This document shows positions 24,564-32,283 of a DNA stretch of 64,000 bases, piece after piece. A program made the translations under genes and the position numbers. The notes under the pieces were generated by a model. It was not told where the DNA came from. It saw nothing but the letters and a program-made list of their open reading frames with translations, and did no database searches. Position 1 is the first letter of the stretch; every line of letters starts with the position of its first letter. The DNA is from Chryseobacterium sp. (lineage in GTDB: Bacteria; Bacteroidota; Bacteroidia; Flavobacteriales; Weeksellaceae), in assembly GCA_031277615.1 (NCBI GenBank), contig JAITMC010000040.1:124001-188000 (forward strand), read 5' to 3'.

Positions 24564-27500
24564 ACAACACCAATTCAGGCTATTTATTGGACACTTATAC
24601 CTATGATAGTTTTGGGAATATCAGCGGGAAGACAATAAGCAACAGTGTTGATGCCCAGACTGTCACTACAAAATCAGAATATGATGCCAAAGGAAGGTTT
24701 GTGGTAAAGCAAACCGATAATCTGGGACTGGAAACCCTGATTACCTATAATGACTGGGGGCAGGTATTAACCCAGACAGACCCATTAGGCAATGTCCTCA
24801 CCAATACATATGATGACTGGGGAAAACTCCTGACTTCCAAAACCAATCTCACTGGAACGACTACCTACACTTATGACCGGGATAGTAGTTCGAATATTAC
24901 AATCACCAGATCTGATGCTGATGGAGATGTATCGAAGACTTTCACCAATAAGCTGGGGCAGGAATATAAAACTTCTACTAAAGCTTTTGGGCAGGGACAG
25001 TTTGTGTCCAAAGAAACCCAGTACGACCTATTGGGACGAAAAACTAAAGAATCTGAGCCATATTTTGATGGACAGGGTGCCAGCCAGTGGAATACCCTTG
25101 CATATGATGACTCTGTGTATCCTGCTAAGGTAACAGCGACTGCATTTAATGGAAAACGGACAGAGACAACGATCTCAGGTCTCACCACCACCGTTAAAGA
25201 GACAACCGGATATGCCAGAACTACTTCCAAAACAGCTGATGCTTTAGGCAATCTAATTTCTACAACAGATAAAGGAGGAACAATACAGTTTTCCTATAAT
25301 GCAACAGGAGATCAGATTCAGGCTAAATATGCTGAAAATATTGTTACTACAAAATATGATGTTTGGGGAAGAAAATCTACATTTAACGACCCTTCTAATG
25401 GTTTTTATAAGTATGAATATACCGGACTTGGGCTACCTAAAAAAACCAGAAGCCCGAAAGGAACTAAAGAATACACGTATAATAATCTGGGACAGCTGAT
25501 TTCACAAATAGAGCTTACCAAAGATGATGGTGGAATACTTACCGACAAACATATTTCCTATACCTATAACAATAAAGGTATTCTTACCTCAAAATCCGGG
25601 ACGTCAAACGGGCAACTGTACAGTACTACTTTCACGCATGATCCTCACGGAAGGCTTATATCTACTTTAGAGAACAGCAACGGAAAAACTTTTGCACAAA
25701 ATGAGATTGTTTATGATGATGAGGGAAGAATAGCTTCTTATCAAAAGGAAATACAATCCACCGGAGCTTTAACTAAGGTTAGTATTGAAAACCTATACAG
25801 CACCTGGAACGGGGAACTGTATCAGATTAAAGATAAAAGCTCAGGGAAAATTCTATGGGAACTTAAAGAAGCCAACGCCAGAGGACAGGTATTGAAAGCC
25901 AAATTAGGAGCCGCAGAAATAGACAATACATTTAATCAGAATGGCTTTTTAACCAGTGTTAACCATTCATCGGCAGTGAAACCGGGCATTCTACAGTTAT
26001 CTTATTCATTTGACGCCATTAAGAATGAGTTAAGGAACAGAACAACCGGAGGGGATTTTAATATTACGGAATCCTTTGATTATGATGATAACAACCGGCT
26101 TATTAACTGGACAGATCCGGTGACGGGAATTAAACCGAATGATAACAGGAATATCTATGATCAGAAAGGTCGAATTACAGAAAATGATCAGGTAGGAAGT
26201 ATTAAATTTGAAAATCCTGCCAAAATCTATCAGCCTACCGGGATGACCCTAAATACATCCGGAACACAAAAGTACGATAATGATCTTATACAGACTATTG
26301 TGTACAATGAAAATAATGATCCGGTGGAGATTATTGGAGAACAAGGCAAGATCTATTTCGAGTACGGATTGAGCAGCATGAGGCAAAAAGTCACATACGG
26401 GAATAACGAGCGGTATAACAAATTCTATAATGAGGATGGCAGTTCTGAAGTTGTTAAGGATAATACAACAGGCAAAGAAAAGCATATTTTATATATCGGA
26501 GGTACCCCTTATGAATCTGATATTCTATATTTGAAAAACTTTGATGAGGCAAACGGCTCTTATAAATTCCTTCACAAGGACTATATAGGAAGTATCCTTG
26601 CGATAAGTGATGAAGCAGGAAATAAGCTGGAGCAGAGACATTTTGATGCTTGGGGAAATATTACTCATCTTAAAATTGGGAATGATGGAATAATTACCCA
26701 AACAAAAAAATTAAAAGAAGCCCTGCAGGAACAGGTAATACTGGACAGAGGCTATACGAGCCATGAACATTTTGCAGAAGTAGGAATCATTCATATGAAT
26801 GGCAGGCTGTATGATCCGCTCTTAAGAAGATTCTTAAATGCTGATGAAAACATACAGGACCCTACCAATACCCAAAACTACAATAAGTACGGGTATGTGA
26901 TGAATAATCCTTTGATGTATAATGATCCTGACGGAGAGTTCTGGCTATGGTTTGCAGGTGCTATTGTAGGAGGATATTTGAATGGTGTTTCAGCCAACAA
27001 CGGCCAGTGGAACCCCGGAAAATGGAACTGGCAGGATACATGGAGCGCAGTACTAGGTGGAGCCATAGGCGGAGCAGCGATTTCCGGAACATTAGGAAAT
27101 ATTGTTAACAACGCAGGGGCCATTAAAACCTTTTTGCCAGGCATTGTATCCGGAGGATTGAACTCTGCGTTTAGCGGGTCTAATTTCTTGGGAGGAGCCA
27201 TTGGTGGATTAGCGTATTCTGCTAATATATCGGGAAATCGTTTGACTTCTACAGACGGTCTTAATGCCGGGTATAAGTATATTATTTCACCTGAGGAAAA
27301 TTTAGGAGGAGGATGGGAAGGTTTAACAAAAAGTACTTTATTAGACTATATTAAAGATAATTTTTGTGAAGACTGTTCTTATGGAAGACTGCAACAAAAA
27401 GCAGGAACTATGTTTGAGAATGCTTTTAATACAATTATGAGTTCTGATTTGGCTTCATTTAATTATTCTGGAAATGATAAAAAAATTGCAGGAATGTATA

Positions 27501-27955
27501 AAGGAAGATCAAGAGGCACAATTCCAGATGGAGTATATGATTTGATAAGAGATGAGGTAGAATATAGAAAAGATAATTTTAAATTAGGACCTTTTAACAT
27601 TAGAATTCCAATCCCTACAGGAGTCAATACTCAGAGGTTTAGAGGAGTTCAATTCGCTGAAGTGAAAGCAATGGACGGTACATTGTATACTAGCTCCAAT
27701 CAAGGGCAATTGTCTGCAATGATCACCTCTATGCATAGTAATAATGGTGTTAGTAGATATGGAGGTCAATTTTTAATAGGAACAACATCAGATACTGTTA
27801 TATCACCTAGCATTTATTCACTAGGAGCGAGTTTTGGCAAGAGTTCAATTAGTATTGTTCATATGACAAGCCAATACAGAATGATCTCTGGAGCCATGCA
27901 AGTCAGATTTTCCCAAGGATGGGGAAGAGTAACAAGTTCAGCTTACATTAAATAA
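24560..27955 (+). CDS. Rhs-repeat/TcC-like toxin half with C-terminal PD-(D/E)XK-type nuclease domain
   Basis: 1131 residues. Residues 1-740 carry many YD/Rhs repeats (YTYDSFGNISGKT, YDDWGKLLTSKT, YDLLGRKTKES). The Rhs-associated core is at about 746-795 (MNGRLYDPLLRRFLNADE, NPLMYNDPDG). A Gly/Ala-rich hydrophobic linker (about 796-890) precedes the variable C-terminal toxin (about 891-1131). That tip shows a Glu near GTMFENAF, Asp990 in TIPDG, Glu1034-x-Lys1036 in FAEVKA, and a Gln in NQGQL. This order fits a PD-(D/E)XK nuclease fold, so DNA or RNA cleavage is predicted. The ATG overlaps the previous stop. With a one-base frame change the two halves and the N-terminal fragment form one protein of about 2,200 residues. 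Confidence 0.85.
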   Translation: MNNTNSGYLLDTYTYDSFGNISGKTISNSVDAQTVTTKSEYDAKGRFVVKQTDNLGLETLITYNDWGQVLTQTDPLGNVLTNTYDDWGKLLTSKTNLTGTTTYTYDRDSSSNITITRSDADGDVSKTFTNKLGQEYKTSTKAFGQGQFVSKETQYDLLGRKTKESEPYFDGQGASQWNTLAYDDSVYPAKVTATAFNGKRTETTISGLTTTVKETTGYARTTSKTADALGNLISTTDKGGTIQFSYNATGDQIQAKYAENIVTTKYDVWGRKSTFNDPSNGFYKYEYTGLGLPKKTRSPKGTKEYTYNNLGQLISQIELTKDDGGILTDKHISYTYNNKGILTSKSGTSNGQLYSTTFTHDPHGRLISTLENSNGKTFAQNEIVYDDEGRIASYQKEIQSTGALTKVSIENLYSTWNGELYQIKDKSSGKILWELKEANARGQVLKAKLGAAEIDNTFNQNGFLTSVNHSSAVKPGILQLSYSFDAIKNELRNRTTGGDFNITESFDYDDNNRLINWTDPVTGIKPNDNRNIYDQKGRITENDQVGSIKFENPAKIYQPTGMTLNTSGTQKYDNDLIQTIVYNENNDPVEIIGEQGKIYFEYGLSSMRQKVTYGNNERYNKFYNEDGSSEVVKDNTTGKEKHILYIGGTPYESDILYLKNFDEANGSYKFLHKDYIGSILAISDEAGNKLEQRHFDAWGNITHLKIGNDGIITQTKKLKEALQEQVILDRGYTSHEHFAEVGIIHMNGRLYDPLLRRFLNADENIQDPTNTQNYNKYGYVMNNPLMYNDPDGEFWLWFAGAIVGGYLNGVSANNGQWNPGKWNWQDTWSAVLGGAIGGAAISGTLGNIVNNAGAIKTFLPGIVSGGLNSAFSGSNFLGGAIGGLAYSANISGNRLTSTDGLNAGYKYIISPEENLGGGWEGLTKSTLLDYIKDNFCEDCSYGRLQQKAGTMFENAFNTIMSSDLASFNYSGNDKKIAGMYKGRSRGTIPDGVYDLIRDEVEYRKDNFKLGPFNIRIPIPTGVNTQRFRGVQFAEVKAMDGTLYTSSNQGQLSAMITSMHSNNGVSRYGGQFLIGTTSDTVISPSIYSLGASFGKSSISIVHMTSQYRMISGAMQVRFSQGWGRVTSSAYIK
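27023..27230 (+). repeat. Rhs junction repeat, parental copy
   Basis: 208 bases encoding the Gly-rich linker just before the toxin domain. By hand alignment it differs from 28766-28973 at about a dozen positions. It is a likely site of homologous recombination for toxin-tip exchange. Confidence 0.9.
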
Positions 27956-27963
27956 TTTATATT

Positions 27964-28686
27964 ATGAAGAATATATTAGTCTTTATATTTATTATTCTAA
28001 AAACCAATATTATGATGGCACAAAACAATTTTAAGGTTGTAACAAGAGAACAAGAACAAACCAATAATAATCTAAGAGATTTAAAATTTTATAAGATGTC
28101 ACTTTATAACGAGAGTCTTGCCTATTACATTGATGACAACAATTTGCTTGTACAGGCGAACATTCCGGCAGCTAAACATTCTTTGATAATGAGTATTTCT
28201 GATTTTGATAATAATAAATTTCCTTTACTTCCAGAAAATGACACTCCTTATTATAGATATAGAGAACTAATGAATAAAGAAGGTTTTACAAAAGTAAATA
28301 TGTTAAAAATATTTGACGAATTAAATTTCAATTATCGAAAAGATACATTTTATGCAGATGCTGAAAAATTTGTAAAAACGCTGTCTTTAGATGATAAAAT
28401 GACTTTTTTGATACCAGCGTTATATTTTATTGGAGAAGATTTGCATAGATTATGTCCTAATGCAGAATGGCAATTTGATACTCTATATTATTTTCAACCA
28501 TTTTCTGAAGTAGGTCTTTATTATGATAAACGGCAGTTTTCGTTCTATAATTTAAATTTATTACTGGAGGATAAACTTCTAAATAACAAGAGTATAACAT
28601 TCAAAAGTATTTTTAAAAGAGTTGAAAAACAATTAATGAAAGATAAAGAGTTGTGGTGGGATTTTGGTAATGTTAAAGGAGATTAA
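27964..28686 (+). CDS. Putative immunity protein for the Rhs nuclease tip
   Basis: 240-residue protein beginning eight bases after the toxin stop. This position is typical of the cognate immunity gene in Rhs systems. No known domain is recognised; the body is rich in aromatic, Asp, Asn and Lys residues. From the first ATG the N-terminus (MKNILVFIFIILKTNIMMAQ) looks like a signal peptide ending in A-Q. Starts at 28012 or 28015 would instead give a cytoplasmic protein starting MAQNNFKVV. For a nuclease toxin a cytoplasmic protector would make better sense, so the start matters. Base composition is A+T rich like the adjacent tips. A strong terminator follows at 28707. Confidence 0.6.
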   Translation: MKNILVFIFIILKTNIMMAQNNFKVVTREQEQTNNNLRDLKFYKMSLYNESLAYYIDDNNLLVQANIPAAKHSLIMSISDFDNNKFPLLPENDTPYYRYRELMNKEGFTKVNMLKIFDELNFNYRKDTFYADAEKFVKTLSLDDKMTFLIPALYFIGEDLHRLCPNAEWQFDTLYYFQPFSEVGLYYDKRQFSFYNLNLLLEDKLLNNKSITFKSIFKRVEKQLMKDKELWWDFGNVKGD

Positions 28687-28706
28687 TATTTTTTTAATAA
28701 AATAGG

Positions 28707-28739
28707 CAAAAGTAGGAGCATTCCTACTTTTGTTTTCTT
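28707..28739 (+). terminator. Strong terminator after the first toxin-immunity pair
   Basis: CAAAAGTAGGA and TCCTACTTTTG (28707-28732) form an 11-bp perfect stem with loop GCAT, followed by TTTTCTT. It would keep the Rhs operon transcript from running into the orphan tip. Confidence 0.85.
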
Positions 28740-28744
28740 AATGA

Positions 28745-29590
28745 CTGGATGTATGTAACGGAAACTGGAACTGGCAGGATACATGGAGTGCAGTACTGGG
28801 AGGAGCCATAAGCGGAGCAGCCATTTCCGGAACATTAGGAAATATTGTTAACAACGCAGGGGCCATTAAAACCTTCCTGCCGGGAATTGTATCCGGAGGA
28901 TTGAACTCAGCGTTTAACGGGTCTAATTTCTTGGGAGGAGCCATTGGTGGATTAGCGTATTCTGCTAATATATTTGAGAATAAGGTAACTTCAACGAAAA
29001 TTGTTGATGTAGGATATAAATTTATTATATCACCCGATTATAATGATGGAGAATATGGATTGGATAATTCCGGATCAGAAGACCCAGCAGCTCCTTGGTT
29101 TTTTGATAAAAAAGGTGAAGAATTATTGAATCATTGGCTTGGAGGATCCGGGAAAAATTTAAACTTTAGCTATGACAAAAGTTGGACTACATATATGGGT
29201 AAAAATGGATTTTTACAGCAAGAACTTCGCAAAAGGGCAATAGCACGAAGTTATACTATGTATTCGGGTAAAAAAAATAAATATTCTGAAGTATCAGGTA
29301 ATTTCTGGTTTGAGATAGATAATACATATAATACAGGATATGGAATGTTACATGGAACTCAATATTTTAGCTATATCATGAACGGAAAATATGATAAACT
29401 AACTAATTCATATATTTTCAATTTTAATTTGAAATGGACTGACCAGATAAACTACAATAGAAAAGTTTTAATGGATAGGGTTTTCAACGGCATTACAAGA
29501 GCTGTTGCTAATCCTAAAGATTATTGGATAACTATTAAGTGGATTCAAACAATTATTATAAAAAACAAAGAATGGGAAAGATTACAATAA
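28745..29590 (+). CDS. Orphan Rhs C-terminal tip with a second toxin domain
   Basis: Open frame of 282 codons following TGA 28742-28744, with no ATG near its start; TTG 28901 is the earliest possible initiator. The first 75 codons repeat the linker of the parental Rhs gene (NWNWQDTWSAVLGG, GLNSAFNGSNFLGG). From about 28974 the sequence switches to an unrelated domain of about 205 residues. Visible landmarks are WFFDKKGEELLNHWLGGSG, YGMLHGTQYFSYIMNG and LKWTDQINYN. I do not recognise this toxin family. It sits behind a terminator and lacks an evident promoter, as expected of a stored, displaced toxin tip that becomes active after recombination with the main Rhs gene. Its partner gene overlaps its 3' end. 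Confidence 0.75.
   Translation: MDVCNGNWNWQDTWSAVLGGAISGAAISGTLGNIVNNAGAIKTFLPGIVSGGLNSAFNGSNFLGGAIGGLAYSANIFENKVTSTKIVDVGYKFIISPDYNDGEYGLDNSGSEDPAAPWFFDKKGEELLNHWLGGSGKNLNFSYDKSWTTYMGKNGFLQQELRKRAIARSYTMYSGKKNKYSEVSGNFWFEIDNTYNTGYGMLHGTQYFSYIMNGKYDKLTNSYIFNFNLKWTDQINYNRKVLMDRVFNGITRAVANPKDYWITIKWIQTIIIKNKEWERLQ
28766..28973 (+). repeat. Rhs junction repeat, orphan copy
   Basis: Second copy of the 208-base linker sequence at 27023-27230, in direct orientation about 1.7 kb away. Recombination between the two would delete the first tip and its immunity gene and fuse the orphan tip to the Rhs shell. Confidence 0.9.
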
Positions 29591-29997
29591 TTATAGCATT
29601 GTTTATGATGATCAGTTGTGATAAGAATTCTGATTTTATGAGAAACAATAAGGAGACGGGAAAATTTGTTAAGAAAAATACATTTATAGATTCGCCAGGA
29701 ATATATTACTTCAGAGATATTAATATTATTGTAAAAGAATTTAAAGATGATACTATCGTTTATGGAATTTCTGATTATTACAATAATCTGTTATACCAAA
29801 GGAATATTAATAATTCAATCAGTAATCATATGAAATGGACTATTTATATTGATAACCAAAGTCAGATATGGTTTTATAATACAGATTACCAAGAGATTAA
29901 TGTATTTATTACAGAAGGGAAAAAGTACATATTTATTAAAGATAAAAACAAACTTCCTCCACTACCTACAGAACTTTCTAAATTTATAAAAGAATAA
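29572..29997 (+). CDS. Putative lipoprotein immunity protein of the orphan toxin tip
   Basis: Best start is the ATG at 29572, giving 141 residues: MGKITIIIALFMMISC is a lipoprotein signal with Cys16 as the lipidated residue. An ATG at 29539 in the same frame would add MDSNNYYKKQR and spoil the signal. The frame overlaps the 3' end of the orphan tip by 19 bases, a tight arrangement typical of toxin-immunity pairs. The mature part (YYFRDINIIVKEFKDDTIVY, WTIYIDNQSQIWFYN) looks beta-rich and matches no family I recognise. A lipoprotein protector suggests that the orphan toxin acts in the periplasm or at the membrane. Confidence 0.6.
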   Translation: MGKITIIIALFMMISCDKNSDFMRNNKETGKFVKKNTFIDSPGIYYFRDINIIVKEFKDDTIVYGISDYYNNLLYQRNINNSISNHMKWTIYIDNQSQIWFYNTDYQEINVFITEGKKYIFIKDKNKLPPLPTELSKFIKE

Positions 29998-30038
29998 AAC
30001 TGAAATAGACTTTTCAACCAACCTATTTCTTGAAAATT

Positions 30039-30074
30039 AAATTTCCTCCCGATTAAACTCAGGAGGAAATTTTA
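30039..30074 (+). terminator. Terminator closing the Rhs island
   Basis: AAATTTCCTCC and GGAGGAAATTT (30039-30072) form an 11-bp perfect stem with a 12-base loop, followed by TATTATAA. It lies about 40 bases after the last immunity-like gene. Confidence 0.75.
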
Positions 30075-30344
30075 TTATAATACCCTAAGTAGATAATGCT
30101 CGCTATAAAATCAATTTATCCATAGGAGCTGGCATTTTGTAGATCTAAGTTAATAAGACCCACTGAAACAGGCAAAACTCCCTTTTCATCACGATCTCCT
30201 GCTCTTTATTCACGTTCCCTAACCCATCTTCCAACCTATCAAAGTCGTAGAACTACTACACTTTTTGTATTTGTTCCCAAGTATTGATTATAAACAAAAT
30301 AATATTTCTAACTTTATAGAATTACCATCAAAACGCACTAGACT
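30075..30344. other. Spacer upstream of vgrG
   Basis: No gene is recognised. TAACTTTA at about 30308-30315 is a near match to TAnnTTTG and lies about 30 bases before the vgrG ATG, so a promoter probably lies here. Confidence 0.35.
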
Positions 30345-32273
30345 ATGAAAAAAATTATCTCAAATTCAGAAAAGATTTCAGAAAATGAAATTCCGGGAAT
30401 CAACCGTATCGTTAACCTTGATATTGTGATTGAGGGCAAAATTATTGACCATTTCAAGCATTTCCGGCTACAGCAAAGCATCAGAAAACATCATGAGTTT
30501 GAACTTATACTGGCTCATGACGCTTTGGAAAAAGTACAGGACCATCAGTTACAGGATGCTTACTTATTCCTGGGAAAACGTCTCACGGTAACCTTTATGT
30601 ATAAGGATGCCGAGAATGACGGTCCGGAAAGAACTTTTGTAGGCCTTATTACAGAAGTTGGATTCAGTCAGGAAAAAATGAGCCTCGGCAATATCGTCCT
30701 GAAAGGAAAAAGCCCTACCATTCTGATGGATTCAGCATGCCATACCCAAAGTTTTGGGGGCGACCAGCCTGTTAATACATCAATTATTGCAGACAAAATT
30801 TTCAAGGAAACCCTGAATTCTAAATATGATTACAAAGTAGATTCAAAAAATGCAAGCCAGATTAATTACAGTGCACAATACAGGGAAACCCATTACAATT
30901 ATCTGGCGAGACTGGCAGAAACCTATGGCGAACAGTTTTATTATGATGGAGAAATAGTACACTTCGGAAAACTTTCTCCCGGAGAACAGTCTATACAGCT
31001 GATCTATGGCAGCAACATCAATGATGTAAAAGTTAAACTGAAAGCTGTACATACCAAACCTGAGTTTTTCGGGTATAACAGTCCTAAAAATGAGAAACTG
31101 ACAAGTTCCACCGCCCATATTAAGCACCTGGGACATCTCGCTTCAAAATCATATGAACTGAACAAGGGAATCTTTACCACCCGATCACTCATCCCTTCTC
31201 CGGCCAATGCCAATATGCATTTAAATGTGGACGACACTCAGAAAAGCATAGCAGGAAGTGCTGCGGTTGAGGTTTTTACGGTTTCCGGAAATACAACCGT
31301 CCCTTTTCTGTATCCTGGCTGTACAGCGGACATTCATATGAGAAAATCCAGCACCAACGATACTGCTTACTTCACCAAACTTATGATGACAGAAGTTACC
31401 CACGAAGTAGATGCCATAGGATATTACACAGGATCTTTTGAAGCCATTGCCGAAGGAACAGGATATATTCCGGCTCCGGAATTTAAGCTCCCCCATGCAG
31501 AACCTCAGATCGCCACGGTAATTTCCAATACAGACCCTCTGAATCAGGGGCGGATACAGGTACAGTTTGACTGGCAGCTCAACGATACCACCTATTTTAT
31601 ACGGATGATGAGCCCTGATGCGGGAGGTACGGATATGATTACCCAAAACAGAGGGTTTGTAGCCATTCCGGAGGTAGGTGATCAGGTAATGATTGGTTTT
31701 GAGTATCATCATCCCGATTTTCCTTTTGCGATGGGCGGAATGTTCCACGGCGGGGTTGGTTTAGGCGGCGGCGTGAACAATCACATCAAATCCATACAGA
31801 CCCGAAGCGGCAATAAGGTGATTTTCAACGATACCGAAGGCAGCATTCATATTGAGGATCCCAGTGGGAACACTTATTTTATGGATGGAAAAGGAAATAT
31901 TACCGTAACATCTCCTCAAAATATGACCTTCAATGTGGGCGCCAATCTGGACATCAATGTCGGACAGAATATGACCACCAATGTGATGGCCAACCAGAGC
32001 AATACGGTGGGCATGAACAAAACAGAAACAGTCACCATGAATGAAACACAGAGCATTGGTGCCATGAAAATAACTTCCGTAACCGGAGATGCAAGCATGT
32101 TTATTACCGGAAAACTCACCGAAATGATAGATGGTGACGTACACAGCGAAACAAAACACGAAAGAAACGAGATGAGTGAAGGTAAAATTATTACCCAAAG
32201 TACCGGAACCAATGAACAGCATTCTGATAAGATCGTCAAGAACAACAGTTCGGAAAAAAGTAATAATTTCTAA
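30345..32273 (+). CDS. VgrG-like spike protein (type VI or related contractile injection system)
   Basis: 642-residue spike protein. The gp27-like hub covers about residues 20-330 (YRETHYNYLARLAETYGEQF is the conserved hub signature). A gp5-like OB fold covers about 385-465 (DPLNQGRIQVQFDW, DQVMIGFEYHHPDFPFAMGG), followed by a beta-helical needle with the repetitive NMTFNVGANLDINVGQNMTT pattern. There is no C-terminal enzymatic extension, so it should act as carrier, with cargo encoded downstream. The next gene starts 10 bases after its stop. No sheath, tube or ATPase gene is present in the window, so the injection machine must be encoded elsewhere; in Bacteroidota this would be T6SS subtype iii. 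Confidence 0.9.
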   Translation: MKKIISNSEKISENEIPGINRIVNLDIVIEGKIIDHFKHFRLQQSIRKHHEFELILAHDALEKVQDHQLQDAYLFLGKRLTVTFMYKDAENDGPERTFVGLITEVGFSQEKMSLGNIVLKGKSPTILMDSACHTQSFGGDQPVNTSIIADKIFKETLNSKYDYKVDSKNASQINYSAQYRETHYNYLARLAETYGEQFYYDGEIVHFGKLSPGEQSIQLIYGSNINDVKVKLKAVHTKPEFFGYNSPKNEKLTSSTAHIKHLGHLASKSYELNKGIFTTRSLIPSPANANMHLNVDDTQKSIAGSAAVEVFTVSGNTTVPFLYPGCTADIHMRKSSTNDTAYFTKLMMTEVTHEVDAIGYYTGSFEAIAEGTGYIPAPEFKLPHAEPQIATVISNTDPLNQGRIQVQFDWQLNDTTYFIRMMSPDAGGTDMITQNRGFVAIPEVGDQVMIGFEYHHPDFPFAMGGMFHGGVGLGGGVNNHIKSIQTRSGNKVIFNDTEGSIHIEDPSGNTYFMDGKGNITVTSPQNMTFNVGANLDINVGQNMTTNVMANQSNTVGMNKTETVTMNETQSIGAMKITSVTGDASMFITGKLTEMIDGDVHSETKHERNEMSEGKIITQSTGTNEQHSDKIVKNNSSEKSNNF

Positions 32274-32283
32274 AGCCTGAATC

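Noticed and set aside
24376-24573. Minus-strand frame of 65 codons across the Rhs split site
   Set aside because: It is a shadow of the Rhs repeats; the translation is rich in His, Tyr and Arg with no coherent pattern.
26878-27201. Minus-strand frame of 107 codons, also copied at 28738-28944
   Set aside because: It is conserved only because the plus-strand Rhs linker is duplicated; the Pro/Ala-rich translation is the reverse reading of Gly-rich codons.
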